From the NCBI GenBank assembly GCA_029204225.1, contig CM055094.1, forward strand, positions 7,103,143 through 7,167,142: a DNA stretch of 64,000 nt, given 5' to 3'. Positions 33,866-45,248 of this stretch are shown piece after piece (within the stretch, counting starts at the first letter, position 1; each line of letters starts with the position of its first letter). The notes beneath the pieces are model-generated. The model was not told the origin of the DNA, ran no database searches, and was given only the letters and a program-made list of their open reading frames with translations. The position numbers and the translations under genes are program-made. Source of the DNA: Diphasiastrum complanatum (taxonomy: Eukaryota > Streptophyta > Lycopodiopsida > Lycopodiales > Lycopodiaceae).

Positions 33866-36800
33866 ATTTTGAGCGAGAGTAGCAAATTGGACGGGATTTC
33901 CAACTATGCAGTGTGGAAATTCAAGATGAAAAACATATTGATAAAGAAGGACATGTGGGATGTCGTCACAGGTGATGAGAGAATACCGCCAAATGAAGTA
34001 GACATCAAAGTGTTCGATAAGAAAGTGAGGAAAGATTTGACCTTCATTAACTTGTCAATGAAGGATCACATCATTACCCACATTTGTGATGCTGTTACAC
34101 CTAGACAGGCATGGGATGTGCTAAAGGAACAGTTCGAGACGTCAAATCTGTCAAGAATCATGTTTCTGAAGTCAAAACTGAATAGTGCCCGCATGGAGCA
34201 AGGAGAGCACATTTAGACATACATGACCAGAATCAGGTTAATGAGGGATGAACTAAACTCTATTGGTGAGCGCATACGTGATGTGGAGCTAGTGTACAAT
34301 GCATTGTGTGACATTGCGAATCCTATCAGATGTTTGTGAGCAGAATAGCATCAAGAGAAAGATTGCCAACCTTTGACGAGCTCATCTTGATGCATGAAGA
34401 GCAATGGCGAGAAATGGTGAAAGTTAGACGTCAAAACACTGATGATCAGGCACTTGCGACATGCCAAAAACAAGGCAAGGGCAAAATGAAGTCTAAGCAA
34501 CAATTCACCAAGACTCAGGAGGATGAGAGATCTTCCAGCAAAACCAAGAAGAAAGGAAAGTGCTTCCATTACAGTAAAAAAGGTCAAAAATTCCTGGCAA
34601 AATCAGGCAAGGGGAAACCAAAGCAAGCATGTAATTATGTCGATGAGGGTGAGAGTGAAGACTCTAGCATCTTCATACCAGCATTGTCATCTAATCAAGA
34701 TGATCAAGCATGGTATATTGACTCGAGAGCCACAAGACACATGACAGGTAACAAGGATTGGTTCAGTAGCTTGAAAGTATTGGATAATGGAATGTCCATT
34801 TCACAAGCAAATGATGATGTGTGCAAGATTAAGGGGATAGGCATCGTTTCAATCCAACTACTTGATGGCAAAAGCAAGATGATCAGGGAGGTACTTTACA
34901 TACCAGGTTCGAAGATTAATCTACTTTCTGTTGGCGTCATTAAGAAGAAATCGGATGCATTTGACAATTTCAAGAGCTTCAAAGCATTGGTCGAAAATCA
35001 GACAGGTAGGAAGATCCAAGTTCTAAGATCAGATAGTGGAGGTGAGTACAAGTCTAACGACTTCAATGATCTTTGTGATCAATGTAGGTTCAAAAGACAA
35101 TTTACACAAGCTCATACTCCTGCTCTCAATGGTGTAGCTAAGCGCAAGAATCGTACGATTGTGGAAAGTGCCAGATCTATGCTAGTTGAGATGAAACTAC
35201 CAAAAGATTTTTGGTCAAAAGCATGCAGTATGGTAGTCTATCTTCAAAATGGAAGTCCTACCATTGCCATACCAAAGATAACGCCTGAGGAGGCATTCAC
35301 GAAGAAGAAGCCAAAGGTGAACCACTTGCGGATCTTTGGATGTACGGCCTTTTTACACATTCCTAGGAAAGAGAGACGTAAACTTGATGTGAAAGCTATC
35401 AAGTGTATATTCCTAGGATATGATGATCGTGTGAAGGGCTATAGATGTTTTGATCCAGTGGAGAACAAAATACATGTAAGTCGTGATGTCATCTTTGATG
35501 AATCTAAGATGTATGAAGATGAGGATGCTGAGAAGACAGACACATCCAGTGGGAAATATGGTATAGTAAGGATACCTCCTGATGATGACCCATTTATTGA
35601 CTTTCCTAGTGATGGACATGAGGATACATCTCAAGATACTACTACTGAACCTCAAGAGACAGATTGGAGAGGTAGAGATAAACCTTTTGGTGCAAGAAGG
35701 ATTGAAGTTGCAGGTGACAAAACCAAGGAGAAAGCTGTACCATGGGATACATTTTCACCATAAAACTGATCACCTGATAGAAAGCTCCCTAAGTGGTTTG
35801 AGAGATTGTTGGAGAGCCACGACATGGATGACTTTCCAGGATCATCTAGCTACAGAGAGCTACAAAGATCAACAAGAGAGAAGACACAACCTGAAAGGTA
35901 TGAAGCAAATTATGCTCTCTTTTCTAGCATTATTCAAAGCAAAGAACCTTCGACTTATAGTGAAGCGAAGGATGATGACATTTGGGTCAAGGCCATGGGA
36001 GAGGAGATGGAGTCAATTGCTAAGCATAGCACATGGGACTTAGTGGGCCAGTTGGCAAGAAACCCATTGGTTGTAAATGGGTATACATGACTAAGTACCA
36101 TGCAGATGGAAGTCTAGCAAAGCACAAAGCAAGATTGGTGATCAAAGGGTATGCACAAAGTAAATGGGTTGACTATGAGGAGACCTTTGCGCCAGTATGT
36201 AAGTGGAATACTCTATGTCTACTTGTTGCTTTAGCTTCACATTTTGGTTGGCCTTTGCATCAGATGGATGTGAAATCTGCTTTTCTAAATGGGGAGTTAG
36301 AAGAAGAGGTGTTCATGGATCAACCTGAAGGCTTTGTAGCAAAAGGACAAAAGAATAAAGTATGTCGCTTGAAGAAAGCACTTTATGGTCTTAAACAGGC
36401 ATCATGTGCGTGGTATAGCAGGATTGATGCCTACTTTTGTTCAAAGGGGCTTGATGAGTCACAACCATTTGATGATATGCTATATAGGCAGTTAGTAGGG
36501 AGCTTGATTTACCTTACCACGACTAGACCAGATATATGCTATGCTGTTGGTATTGTAAGTCAGTTTATGGTAGCACCTACGGAAATGCATTGGAAGGCAG
36601 CTCAGCGCATTTTGCATTATGTCAAAGGCACTTCAGATTATGGCTTGATTTACAGGAAGCATGAGGGTTTACCTGAGTTATGTGGTTATGTGGATGCGGA
36701 TTGGGGAGGTGACTATGACGATCGTAGGTCCACCATAGGGTATGTATTCCAACTTTGTGGCAGTTGCTTTTCCTAGTCTAGTAAGAAGCAAAGTACAATT

Positions 36801-37146
36801 GCTCTATCCACCACAGAAGCAGAGTCTAAAGCAATGTGTAGTGCAGTACAAGAAGCCATATGGTTGAGACAGATTTTAGAAGAAGTTGGCATGAAACAGA
36901 AAAATCCCACGACTATATATAGTGACAATTAGAGTGGCATTCAGCTAGCAAAGAATCCAGTGTTCCATGCGAGAATCAGACACAGTGAAATTCAGTATCA
37001 CGTTATACGTGAGAGGCTGCTGAGTCATGATATTCATGTTGTTCATTGTAGTACTGAAGAACAACTAGCTGATATTTTCACTAAGCCACTTGTTAGAGAA
37101 AAGTTTGATAAGTCTGGATCAAAGCTTTCTGTACTTAAAGTTTCTT
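33866..37146 (+). pseudogene. Copia gag-pol of the 32-kb element, with lost active sites
   Basis: Gag from about 33866 (SESSKLDGISNYAVWKFKM), a stop at 34214 and a frameshift near 34325. The zinc-knuckle position reads CFHYSKKGQKFLAKSGKGK, lacking the usual His/Cys. Protease has DSRAT for DSGAT near 34720. After NLLSVGVI (near 34935) the frame jumps to SFKALVENQTGRKIQVLRSD, so GAG-pre-integrase, the HHCC zinc motif and the first catalytic Asp are deleted. NGVAKRKNRT near 35140 has Lys where the catalytic Glu is expected. RT has KWVYMTKYHADGSLAKHKAR, HQMDVKSAFLNGELEEEVFM and KKALYGLKQASCAWYSR. It then jumps from CSKGLDESQ to PFDDMLYRQLVGSLIYLT near 36465, deleting YVDD. RNase H follows, with TAG stops at 36774 and 36930. 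Confidence 0.92.
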
Positions 37147-37188
37147 GACTTTAAAGCTATGTATATGACTGTATAAAAAGTAGACTCT

Positions 37189-37202
37189 GCTTTAAGAGAG
37201 AG
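37189..37202 (+). other. Polypurine tract
   Basis: TTTAAGAGAGAGAG immediately before the 3' LTR, the expected plus-strand primer. Confidence 0.7.
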
Positions 37203-37457
37203 AGTTAGAATTAAAGTAGAATCACTGTGTACTGTACTGTGGTTCCTATCAGTCAATAAGGATCAGTTGGCCTCGCCACGAGGTGAGTTGACGGGTCCCG
37301 TCAACGGCATGCATGGGCTGCCTGAGTGAAGAACTATATGTATAGTGTATTTTCATTTTGAGAAATACAGTTGCTACGTGAGCTTGGTGTGGAGAGTGTT
37401 TTTTGTCTGTGTTACTGTGTAGCATGATCTGTGTTCTGTTCGAAGCAAATTCTAAGT
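37203..37457 (+). repeat. 3' LTR of the 32-kb copia element
   Basis: Starts AGTTAGAATTAAAGTAGAAT and ends CAAATTCTAAGT. It is collinear with the 5' LTR but lacks about 16 bp around the GACGGG hairpin and has a short insertion near 37245. Confidence 0.8.
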
Positions 37458-37462
37458 CAAAG

Positions 37463-39905
37463 TTCTGCTAAATTTTTCGAAAATTCAGTTGTCATTCTTG
37501 GAACCATTATGATTCGTTATCCAATTGAGTGCTCTGGGATACAATCACTAATGAATGGAGTTTATTTCTCAATTGAGAAATACTCATACAAGAATTTTGT
37601 ATATCCTATGCACATGATTTTTTTTCTGATGAATCCAAATGATTTATAAATCATGTGTCTTACAAGCAATACACACAAAACAAACAGTTTCTGGTGAATT
37701 CTCTTCACACTGTCCATTTTACCAATTAACTTCCACAGGAGTAAACCAACTACTCAAGTCAATTGCCAATGATTTAGAAATCTCAAATGTGTAGGTGCAG
37801 ATTTTAATTATACTAGTATAACACCACATTTAGATCCTTATCCAAATTATTTTTAAGTTAATCAACAACTCTTTCATAGAAAGATCCGTTAACTCTGCAA
37901 GTATCTATTCCAACAATACTTGACCATATGTCTATGTTCACCGACTAGGTTAAGTGCACCAAATAATCCTAGTAACTAGGAATACATAGTAGATCCATAC
38001 AAGATAAACTGTGCACATATGAGAATAATCTCACTATGACCCAGTACATAAACACATATGTCCTTATCTGGCAGATTCCTCCAAAATCCGCATATGTTAC
38101 TCTCATATCTCACTAAGAATCTTGTAACTCAGCTACAAAAGAATTCTATTTCTCATGAGTAAATAACATATCTGGGAAATCTCTGAGACTGGGAACACAT
38201 CCTCTCTCACGAGTTTTCCAACCCATTGACAACTTTGAACCAAAATTTCACCCAATCAACCCCTCCCTAATCCTAGTACTCCAACTAAGATTAGGTTGAT
38301 TTAATACATACATTCCAATAATCAAGTTCACTTTTATCTCTCACAAACCTAGGATTAGCGACCTTTGATCTTACCCAGTACTACTTATAATGATTTTTAA
38401 TTTCAATCCATCTCCAGTTCCAAATTGTTCCACACAATCCCAAGTGAATTTCTCACAAATCTATGCAACTAATAGGTCCTTTAATAGAATCTTACTCATC
38501 ACTTCATCCCTCCTTTTAATAGAAATTTTCAATTTCTTATAAAAGTTTGCTAGAGAGATGACAAAGGAAAATATCAGAATTGTGAAAAGTATGATAATAA
38601 GTGCCTTCCAAATAGGATTCACTCTATTATACCCAAGACTTTTTCTTTAGATATTCTCAATACGAGTGATAGTAATTATCATCTATTTGAGACCTATCTA
38701 TGCATAAGAGACAATTTGAGATTAAAAAAATAAAAATACCAACATCTTGGAGCATTCCAAATTCCAAGCCTTATCCAAGTAGTAATTCACATGATTATAA
38801 ACAGTCCTTCAGAAAAGAAATAATTTTCATACTGGAAGGATCATATGAATTAAACTGATGTCCCAATTTGAGAAATTTAAAAGAAGTAAGGGTATTATAA
38901 AAGGTGAGAAATAGCGTTAAGGGTTCTCTGATTTCATAAATTATGAGATACCCATTAATGGGTCCAGACTAAATCTCAAGATTTTCCAAAATACCCTTCA
39001 AATAACCAATGGCCAATTTTTTCCATATCAAGAATAGGTTCTCAAATTTACCATTGACAATTAGATCTTTACGTCCTAGAATTCCCTTTTCAAAATTACT
39101 GATGTTCCATACCACCAACTCTTCCTTCCACATAATCCTTAACTGCCATATCTAATAATCTAGAATTCAACCAATTTATCTGGATTTCCTATACCAGGTA
39201 TAGGCACATATCTATTCCACCAAGCACTGGAGTATCCTCCAATTTTGTACCTATGGATCATAGTAATTCACTTACAAAATTGCAATTTAATAAGAATTTT
39301 CACATGGTTTCACCATCACATTAAACAACCCTTTTGGTTGGTACCAAGATTCACAAATTCCTACCATTTGAGAGTTCTCACTCCTAGAAATAAGGCTCTG
39401 AACAGCTTAATGTGAATCAAGTATCAATTCTCACCTCCCTATCACATAGGGATTTTCAAAAACTTAAAATACATACCAAAAATTTACTATCATTGGTGTC
39501 CTTTTTTCTTCTTCCCTTATATTTTTCGGTCTCCCAAAAAATAAGGTACTAGAAACTCCTTGGACACAAGTAAATGCTAGGCTGCTTCCCTTTTATTACA
39601 CTGGCTTAAGCATCACTCCGTTAAAGTCGCTTGTAACTAATGGAAAATCCATAAAATTTGGATTAGGGTACATCTTTTATGATATTCGACATGAAAGTTT
39701 TGTTGAATAAAGAGCTACCTCCAAATATATTATCTACCGTGCCGTCTGCCACATAACTAGAAATGATCTCGGTCAGCTTGTTAGATTCACACCCTCTGCT
39801 CTCCAGTGCCTTCAGGAAGCTGCTGAGGACTATATGAGCTTTTTTTTTTTAAAGATTCATTTTTGCTTGTTATTCATTCTAAGAGAGTCACCATTATGCC
39901 TAAGA
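37463..39905. other. Non-coding repeat-family sequence
   Basis: The first part continues the repeat interrupted by the copia element (CAGTTGTCATTCTTGG near 37486). The rest is AT-rich without ORFs. The palindrome CCTATACCAGGTATAGG lies near 39188. Nothing else was identified. Confidence 0.5.
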
Positions 39906-41037
39906 ACTTTTAGTTACTGATGAGAATGAGGGAGAGATTTTGCAAGTTACACACGTCTCAGCCTGCTGCTCCTAGACCTGTTCCTCTAGATAGGCCTGAA
40001 CTTCCTACCAAGCGTCGTAGGAAGCAGGTAGCCCCCAAGAGAGCCCCGAAGAAAGTAAGGACGGTAGATACCACCGATATGCAAAGCCTAATCTGGATGC
40101 AAATGTAGATAATACTGTCCTAGATAAGGTTGTAAATATAGCTACATCGATTTTGGATACTCCTATAATTCCTGTAGATACTACTCATCCACCTCCTCCT
40201 CCTCCTTCAAATCTTCATACATATATAGATTTCGATGATTATCTTAAATTTGAGAAGGACATAGTCGATGCTATAGATAGAATTGGTACTCCATTTTGTT
40301 TTAGAATAGAGAAACTTGACTTTAGTATAGATTATAGAGTTGTTGATTGTTTGGATCTAAAAAATAGATGGGCTTCTATCACTGATCATGTAATAGAGTC
40401 TGGGATTACACTCTTGCAATATGACATTGCAAGATATCCATCCAATGAATTGCTGGTGCTCAGTAACCTTTTGCTTCATGCCTTCAAGGAGAATAACGAC
40501 ACATTGTCACAATGTTTGACTAGTGGATTCACACCAGCAACAAAATACATGGTCGTGCCTTATCATACCAAATAAGATATGTTAAATGCTCAATGGAAAT
40601 AGTTCTCAAAATTACAGCTAATGAGCTTTCTATCTTATTTTATAGTGACCACTGGAGTTTAAACCTGATTTCTATTAAGAGATATGTAGATAATATTGTT
40701 AAAGGTTTTTGTGTCAAGATGAACTCGGCTAGCAATACGCATAAGGATGTAGATATATATTTGCCATATTTAAGTAAATATATTCCAACATATGTTGCCC
40801 ACTCAGTGGACTGGCAGTTTGGAGGTAAATTCTATCTTTCTTAACAACATTTGAAATTAGTATTCTAATGTATTTGTTTCATTCTAATTCATTCTATTTC
40901 TTGATTGATTTCTTGTGTGATGAATTTTTTCGCAGTCACCCCAACAAAATGATTCATTCAGCTGTGGATGGTATACATTATATAATGCAAAGTTATTTTT
41001 TGAGTGGTTCAACCTTCAGGAAGATGTTGATATTTCT
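39906..41037 (+). pseudogene. Ulp1-like cysteine protease (peptidase C48) gene, probably CACTA-borne
   Basis: The first part is basic (TKRRRKQVAPKRAPKK near 40000). A 140-codon frame at 40153-40575 follows, with a poly-Pro run then YIDFDDYLKFEKDIVDAIDR. The protease domain follows in a shifted frame: SDHWSLNLI near 40640 (catalytic His of the HW motif), CVKMNSAS near 40720 (Asn where the family usually has Asp), then VDWQFG and a GTAAAT donor at about 40826. After a TTTTTTCGCAG acceptor near 40935 comes SPQQNDSFSCGWYTLYNAKL, with the Gln and catalytic Cys of Ulp1 peptidases, ending at a GTAATT donor near 41037. The join as written is out of phase by a base or two, and the upstream part is frameshifted. 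Such proteases ride on plant CACTA and MULE elements; the convergent TNP2 next door supports CACTA. Confidence 0.65.
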
Positions 41038-41049
41038 AAGGTAATTAAT

Positions 41050-42139
41050 TTTGTTTATTCTTATTTTTGGAATCATAATTAGTTTTCTATTTTGTTGAGT
41101 ATTTCCATCTGTACGGGATTTTGGCCAGTACTCTTTTTTTTTCATTGATTCTTGTAGGTCTTGTCTTGCATTAATACTATCTTTTTCGCCCACCAAGTAT
41201 TTCCATATTGATTCACCCACATTTTTGAATATATGCATAGGATCAAACAAGTGATTGATCAAAAGTTTATTCCAATATGGTAGACAATGAAAGATAGATA
41301 GTCTTTTCATACCATTGATTGACTTGGCCTCAGATTCAATCTAGAGCTTGTGCCAATCTGCCATGGACATTCTCTTTGGAGGCATCCTTGTTTCCGTCTT
41401 TCCTCCAAATCCTCTTCTTTGTGTATGTTGAAACAAATGATCCTCATGCACTGATGTGAGTGTCGAGCATCAATATTCGGTCCACAAATGAGACACGCGT
41501 GATATCTGGAAGTTGTAAAACCTCAAAAAATCAAATGCAATTCGTGCTACTTGTAGATCAAAAAATTAAACATAAATAGCGAATATAGAAAAAGTAAATA
41601 TATAGAAAATACAGATGATCTCATATTCTAGTAACCTGAACAATCACCCAATCCTAGATAGTCATGCATTGTCCACATTAGAATTGAGCGCAACAAAAAG
41701 TTGTTGTCTTGTATTGGACGTGAGATGTCATACACTTGGACACCCTTCTATAATAGCTCCAATTCTTCAACTAATGGTGCAAGGTAGACATCCATATTTT
41801 TTACTTTGTGTTTTCCAAGAATTGATATTGCTAACATGAGATGTCCTTTTTATAGTTAGCCAAGGTGGAATGTTGTAGTTGACCAACACCACTGGCCAAG
41901 TAGACCACGTGCTTGACATCTTGCCAAAGTGATTCACCCCATCTGTTGCAAGTCCAAATCTTATGTTTCTAGATTCACTTGCAAAACATGGATACTCTTT
42001 GACAATGTGTTTCAATGCAGGATAATCTGAGGGTACTCTCATAATCCCATTTGAAGAATAGTGGCTAGCATGCCAATTCATCAGTTTTGCAAGGGATTTG
42101 CAACGAAACAATCGTTGCAATCATGGAATTATTGGAAGA
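41050..42139 (-). pseudogene. CACTA TNP2-like transposase fragment, second copy
   Basis: Minus-strand TNP2 from QRLFRCKSLAKLMNWHAS near 42115, SRNIRFGLATDGVNHFGKMS near 41970, WPVVLVNYNIPPWLTIKRTS near 41880. A diverged or intron-containing stretch at 41760-41500 follows, then CLICGPNIDARHSHQC near 41480, IFHCLPYWNKLLINHLFDPM and HIFKNVGESIWKYLVG near 41220, and LQESMKKKEYWP near 41120. It carries the blocks missing from the copy at 13.3-14.1 kb, and the two overlap in the NVRFGLA region. Homology breaks at about 42139 inside a sequence shared with 13829-13848 (TCATGGAATTA-TGGAA), where the copia fragment begins. The N-terminal part is absent. Confidence 0.88.
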
Positions 42140-43966
42140 ACCCAACAAATCTTGTATAGCCGGAATACAATCTTTATCGAGGATCTGTTTGTCGACATCG
42201 AAGGCAAGGATATTGTTCCAGGAGAACCTTCATCACCTACCATCGACATGACTATCTGAGCTTTTGGCTTAGGCGTGTCCATTGTCAACCCACTTTTTGA
42301 CAGTGAATCAGATGAAGAATGGTTCATCAGTCAAATCCTCCCAGAAGATCAAGCCAAGTGCGCACACATCCCACAAGGTATGCTCCTGAGATTGCATGTC
42401 TCTTGATACAGGAACCGACAATAGTCGAAGAGGCACTCAGCCAACTAGACTTTGATCTCTGGAGGGAAGCTACGGACAGAGAGTATTCCTCTCTTATCAA
42501 GAACCAGACATGGTCACTAGTCGAAGCTCCTATTAGCTACAATATCATTGATTGCAAATGGATCTTCAAGATCAAATACAATGCCAATGGAGCAATTGAT
42601 TGAAGGAAGGCAAGAATGGTAGCACAAGGATTCACTCAGATCCCCAACGTTGACTACAGCGAGACTTTCAGTCCAGTAGTCAAACATTCGTCGATCCGAG
42701 CACTCTTGTCTTATGTTGCAGTTGTCGACCTCGAAGTACATCAACTTGATGTACAAACAGCTTATCTGAATGGAGTTATACAAGAAGACATCTACATGAT
42801 CCAGCCCGAAGGATACGTTCTGGAAGGTATGAAGAATCATGTCTGTAAACTCCACAAAGCACTTTATGGCTTGAAACAGTCTACTAGAGCTTGTTTTCAA
42901 AGGATCAACACATTTCTCATCGAACAAGGTTTCAAACGAAGCACTGTAGATTGCAACGTCTATTTCAAGTCAGTGCAGCAATCCTTCATTATCATCACCT
43001 TATATGTGGATGATACGTTTTTTTTCAGCAACAATACCAATTTGGTTAAGGATTCTAAGGAGATGCTATTTTCAGAGTTTGACATGACTGATCTGGGCGA
43101 AGCTCACTTCTATCTGGGCATTCAGATCCATAGAGACAGATCGAGACGACTGATTTATATCACTCAACAAAGATATCTTCACAACGTTCTTGATAGATAC
43201 AATCTAATGAATTGTAAATTAGCTCACTCACCGATGAATTTGTCCTACATTTGTCAAAGGACCAATGTCCCTAGACCAAGCAGAAAGAGGAGCAGATGAG
43301 AGAGTAGCTTTATCGATCGATACTTGGATCTCTCATGTATGCAATGGTCTGTACAAGACCTGATATCTCTTTTGTAGTAATCCCACTCAGCCAATATATG
43401 GCTAATCTTGGCATTACCCATTGGAAGGCTCTTATGTCATGAGGTATATTCGAGCCGTGGACGAGTACATCAGCTATGGAGAAGTCAGCAACGACAATCT
43501 TCATCAGCTCAGTGGATATTCTGATGCAAGCTGGAGAGGATATGTAGATAATCAAAAGTCCACATCTGGATTTACATTCTTCTTCAATGACGGTCCTATC
43601 TCATGGAACAGTCGTAAGCCAACCTCTATCGCTCTTTCTTCTACAGAAGTAGAATACATCATTGCCACTTCTCAATCTATTAAAAAAGCGTTTTGGTTGA
43701 AAAATTTATTGTCAGACATTAATTTGTATCAATTCAACCCCACAATTTTATTCTCTGATAATCAGAGTGCTATTGCCTTATCGTCCAACCCTAGATTTCA
43801 CTCTAGGAGTAAGCACATTGAAATCAAATATCACTACATCAGGGGCAAGGTTCTAAAAAAGGAAGTGAGCTTAACGTACTGTAGAACGCAGGACATGGTT
43901 GCAGATATATTCACAAAGGCATTAAGTGTTAATGTACACAACAAGTTTTGTTCATTGCTTGGTTGA
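42139..43966 (+). pseudogene. Ty1/copia pol 3' half: integrase tail, RT, RNase H
   Basis: Starts abruptly in the integrase tail (SRNTIFIEDLFVDIEGKDIV near 42170). After a frameshift near 42330 RT follows: SQLDFDLWREATDREYSSLI, DCKWIFKIKYNANG, then a TGA at 42601 where Arg is expected. QGFTQIPNVDYSETFSPVVK, HQLDVQTAYLNGVIQEDIYM, CKLHKALYGLKQSTRACFQR and LYVDDTFFF (near 43010) come next, so the RT active site is intact. DLGEAHFYLGIQIHRD and QQRYLHNVLDRY follow. After a break near 43300 comes RNase H: SGYSDASWRGYVDNQKSTSG, IALSSTEVEYI, LFSDNQSAIAL, RSKHIEIKYHYIRGKV and VADIFTKALS to the stop at 43966. Gag, protease, most of integrase and the 5' LTR are missing. Confidence 0.92.
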
Positions 43967-43992
43967 AAGATCAAGGCATTCACGGATCCAGA

Positions 43993-44003
43993 TTAAGGAG
44001 GGG
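43993..44003 (+). other. Polypurine tract
   Basis: TTAAGGAGGGG directly before the TGTTG start of the 3' LTR. Confidence 0.85.
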
Positions 44004-45248
44004 TGTTGAATTTATCTCCTTTACTCTCCTAAATCCTATGTAATCTGCCTCCATTCATGATGCTATATTTTTACTCATGTTGTCACACAGTCTGCATATT
44101 TACATGTAAAATAAGACAGACGAATAAAACATGACTGTCTACATAAATACAAGTAAATTTCCACAGGAGAAAAAGGTGGAAAAAAAGACGACACTGTGTT
44201 TTTACACGTGATTTGTTACAGGCAAAAAAGCCGACACTGCCCTACAAATGCCGAAGGTGCCCTAATAAAAAAGTGAAGGTACCTTGTAGATCAAATCTTA
44301 AGGCATTTGTTAGAGTGTCACATTTTTCGCATCCTCACCAACGTTCATTTCAGCGAAGGCTGACGTCGCAGCCTTATCATGCTCATCCCATGCAATTGTG
44401 CAAAGAAATTTGACAACGACAGTAGCCACTCACGATCTCCCATAGACAACACATCCACTTTGTACTTTTTTCATCTGCACACCTGTAAAATTATGTATAT
44501 ATATATATTGAATACCATTTTGTGTATTCGGCATGTGAGAGAAATTAAATGAGAAACTAGCAACAAGCATAATAGCATCAAAAGCTTATCAGAGATAGAC
44601 AAAGTAGATGCTTTTGCGCATCAATTTTTTGTATTTTCAATAATAGGAGTATTTCTTTCATAGATTGGATTAGCTTTGTGAAGCACGCGATTTCATTCGC
44701 TGTTGTCTTGTGCTCACCAACATTACTGACTTGTATATTTTGCTATACTTAATCTGATTACAGCTCTGTTTGTTCTACATTCAGGTTTGTGTCAATATTG
44801 CTATGTTTTTTCTACATTTTGTTTGACTCTCTTATTGCTCAATCTGGTAGTCTGTTCTTAGCGAATTATTATTAGTCTAATTATTTATGACTAGTATTTA
44901 ATCTTGTCTTTTGCGACTAAATCGCGACGGATTATTAGTCGAGTTCAGTCTAGCTCTTCGTAAATAATTCGCGACTAATAATTTGTCTAGTTGTTCACAA
45001 CAAATTATCTTTCTAATGTTTTGTTGCTTAATGTTTGGCTACGTAATCAGATCGAACGTGATTTCAGACATTGACATTCTCTTCGTGTCTGATAGGCGTA
45101 GTCATGCTTAGTTAGCTCATTCCGCTGTGCACGAACACTTTCCGTTCAAGTTCGTTACTTTTTCGAGTTTTGAGTTCGTTTCTTTTCGTGTTCGTTTCTT
45201 TTCGAGTTATTTTCATTTCTCACACTCACACACCCTCTTTCTCCAACA
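44004..45248 (+). repeat. Copia 3' LTR
   Basis: Proposed from TGTTGAATTTATCTCC at 44004, immediately after the polypurine tract, to CTCCAACA at 45248. This gives a TGTTG...CAACA inverted terminal pair. The start is firm. The end rests on the inverted repeat only, because no 5' LTR remains. Its first 35 bp closely match the minus-strand LTR start at 55431. U3 has GCCGAAGGTGCCC words like those in the 98-bp repeats of the 22-kb LTR, and an (AT)n TATA-like run near 44497. Confidence 0.65.

Larger units (their letters stand above)
32271..37462 (+). mobile_element. Ty1/copia element with both LTRs, internally deleted
   Basis: The only element here with two LTRs: 5' LTR, PBS, gag-pol remnant, polypurine tract, 3' LTR. 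It is flanked by a TSD-like pair TAAAG/CAAAG (one mismatch). A related uninterrupted sequence at about 27800 (ACCTAAAGTTCT) looks like the empty site. The two LTRs differ by multiple substitutions and several short indels, so the insertion is old. In-frame-looking deletions remove catalytic parts of integrase and RT, so it cannot move by itself. Confidence 0.85.
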
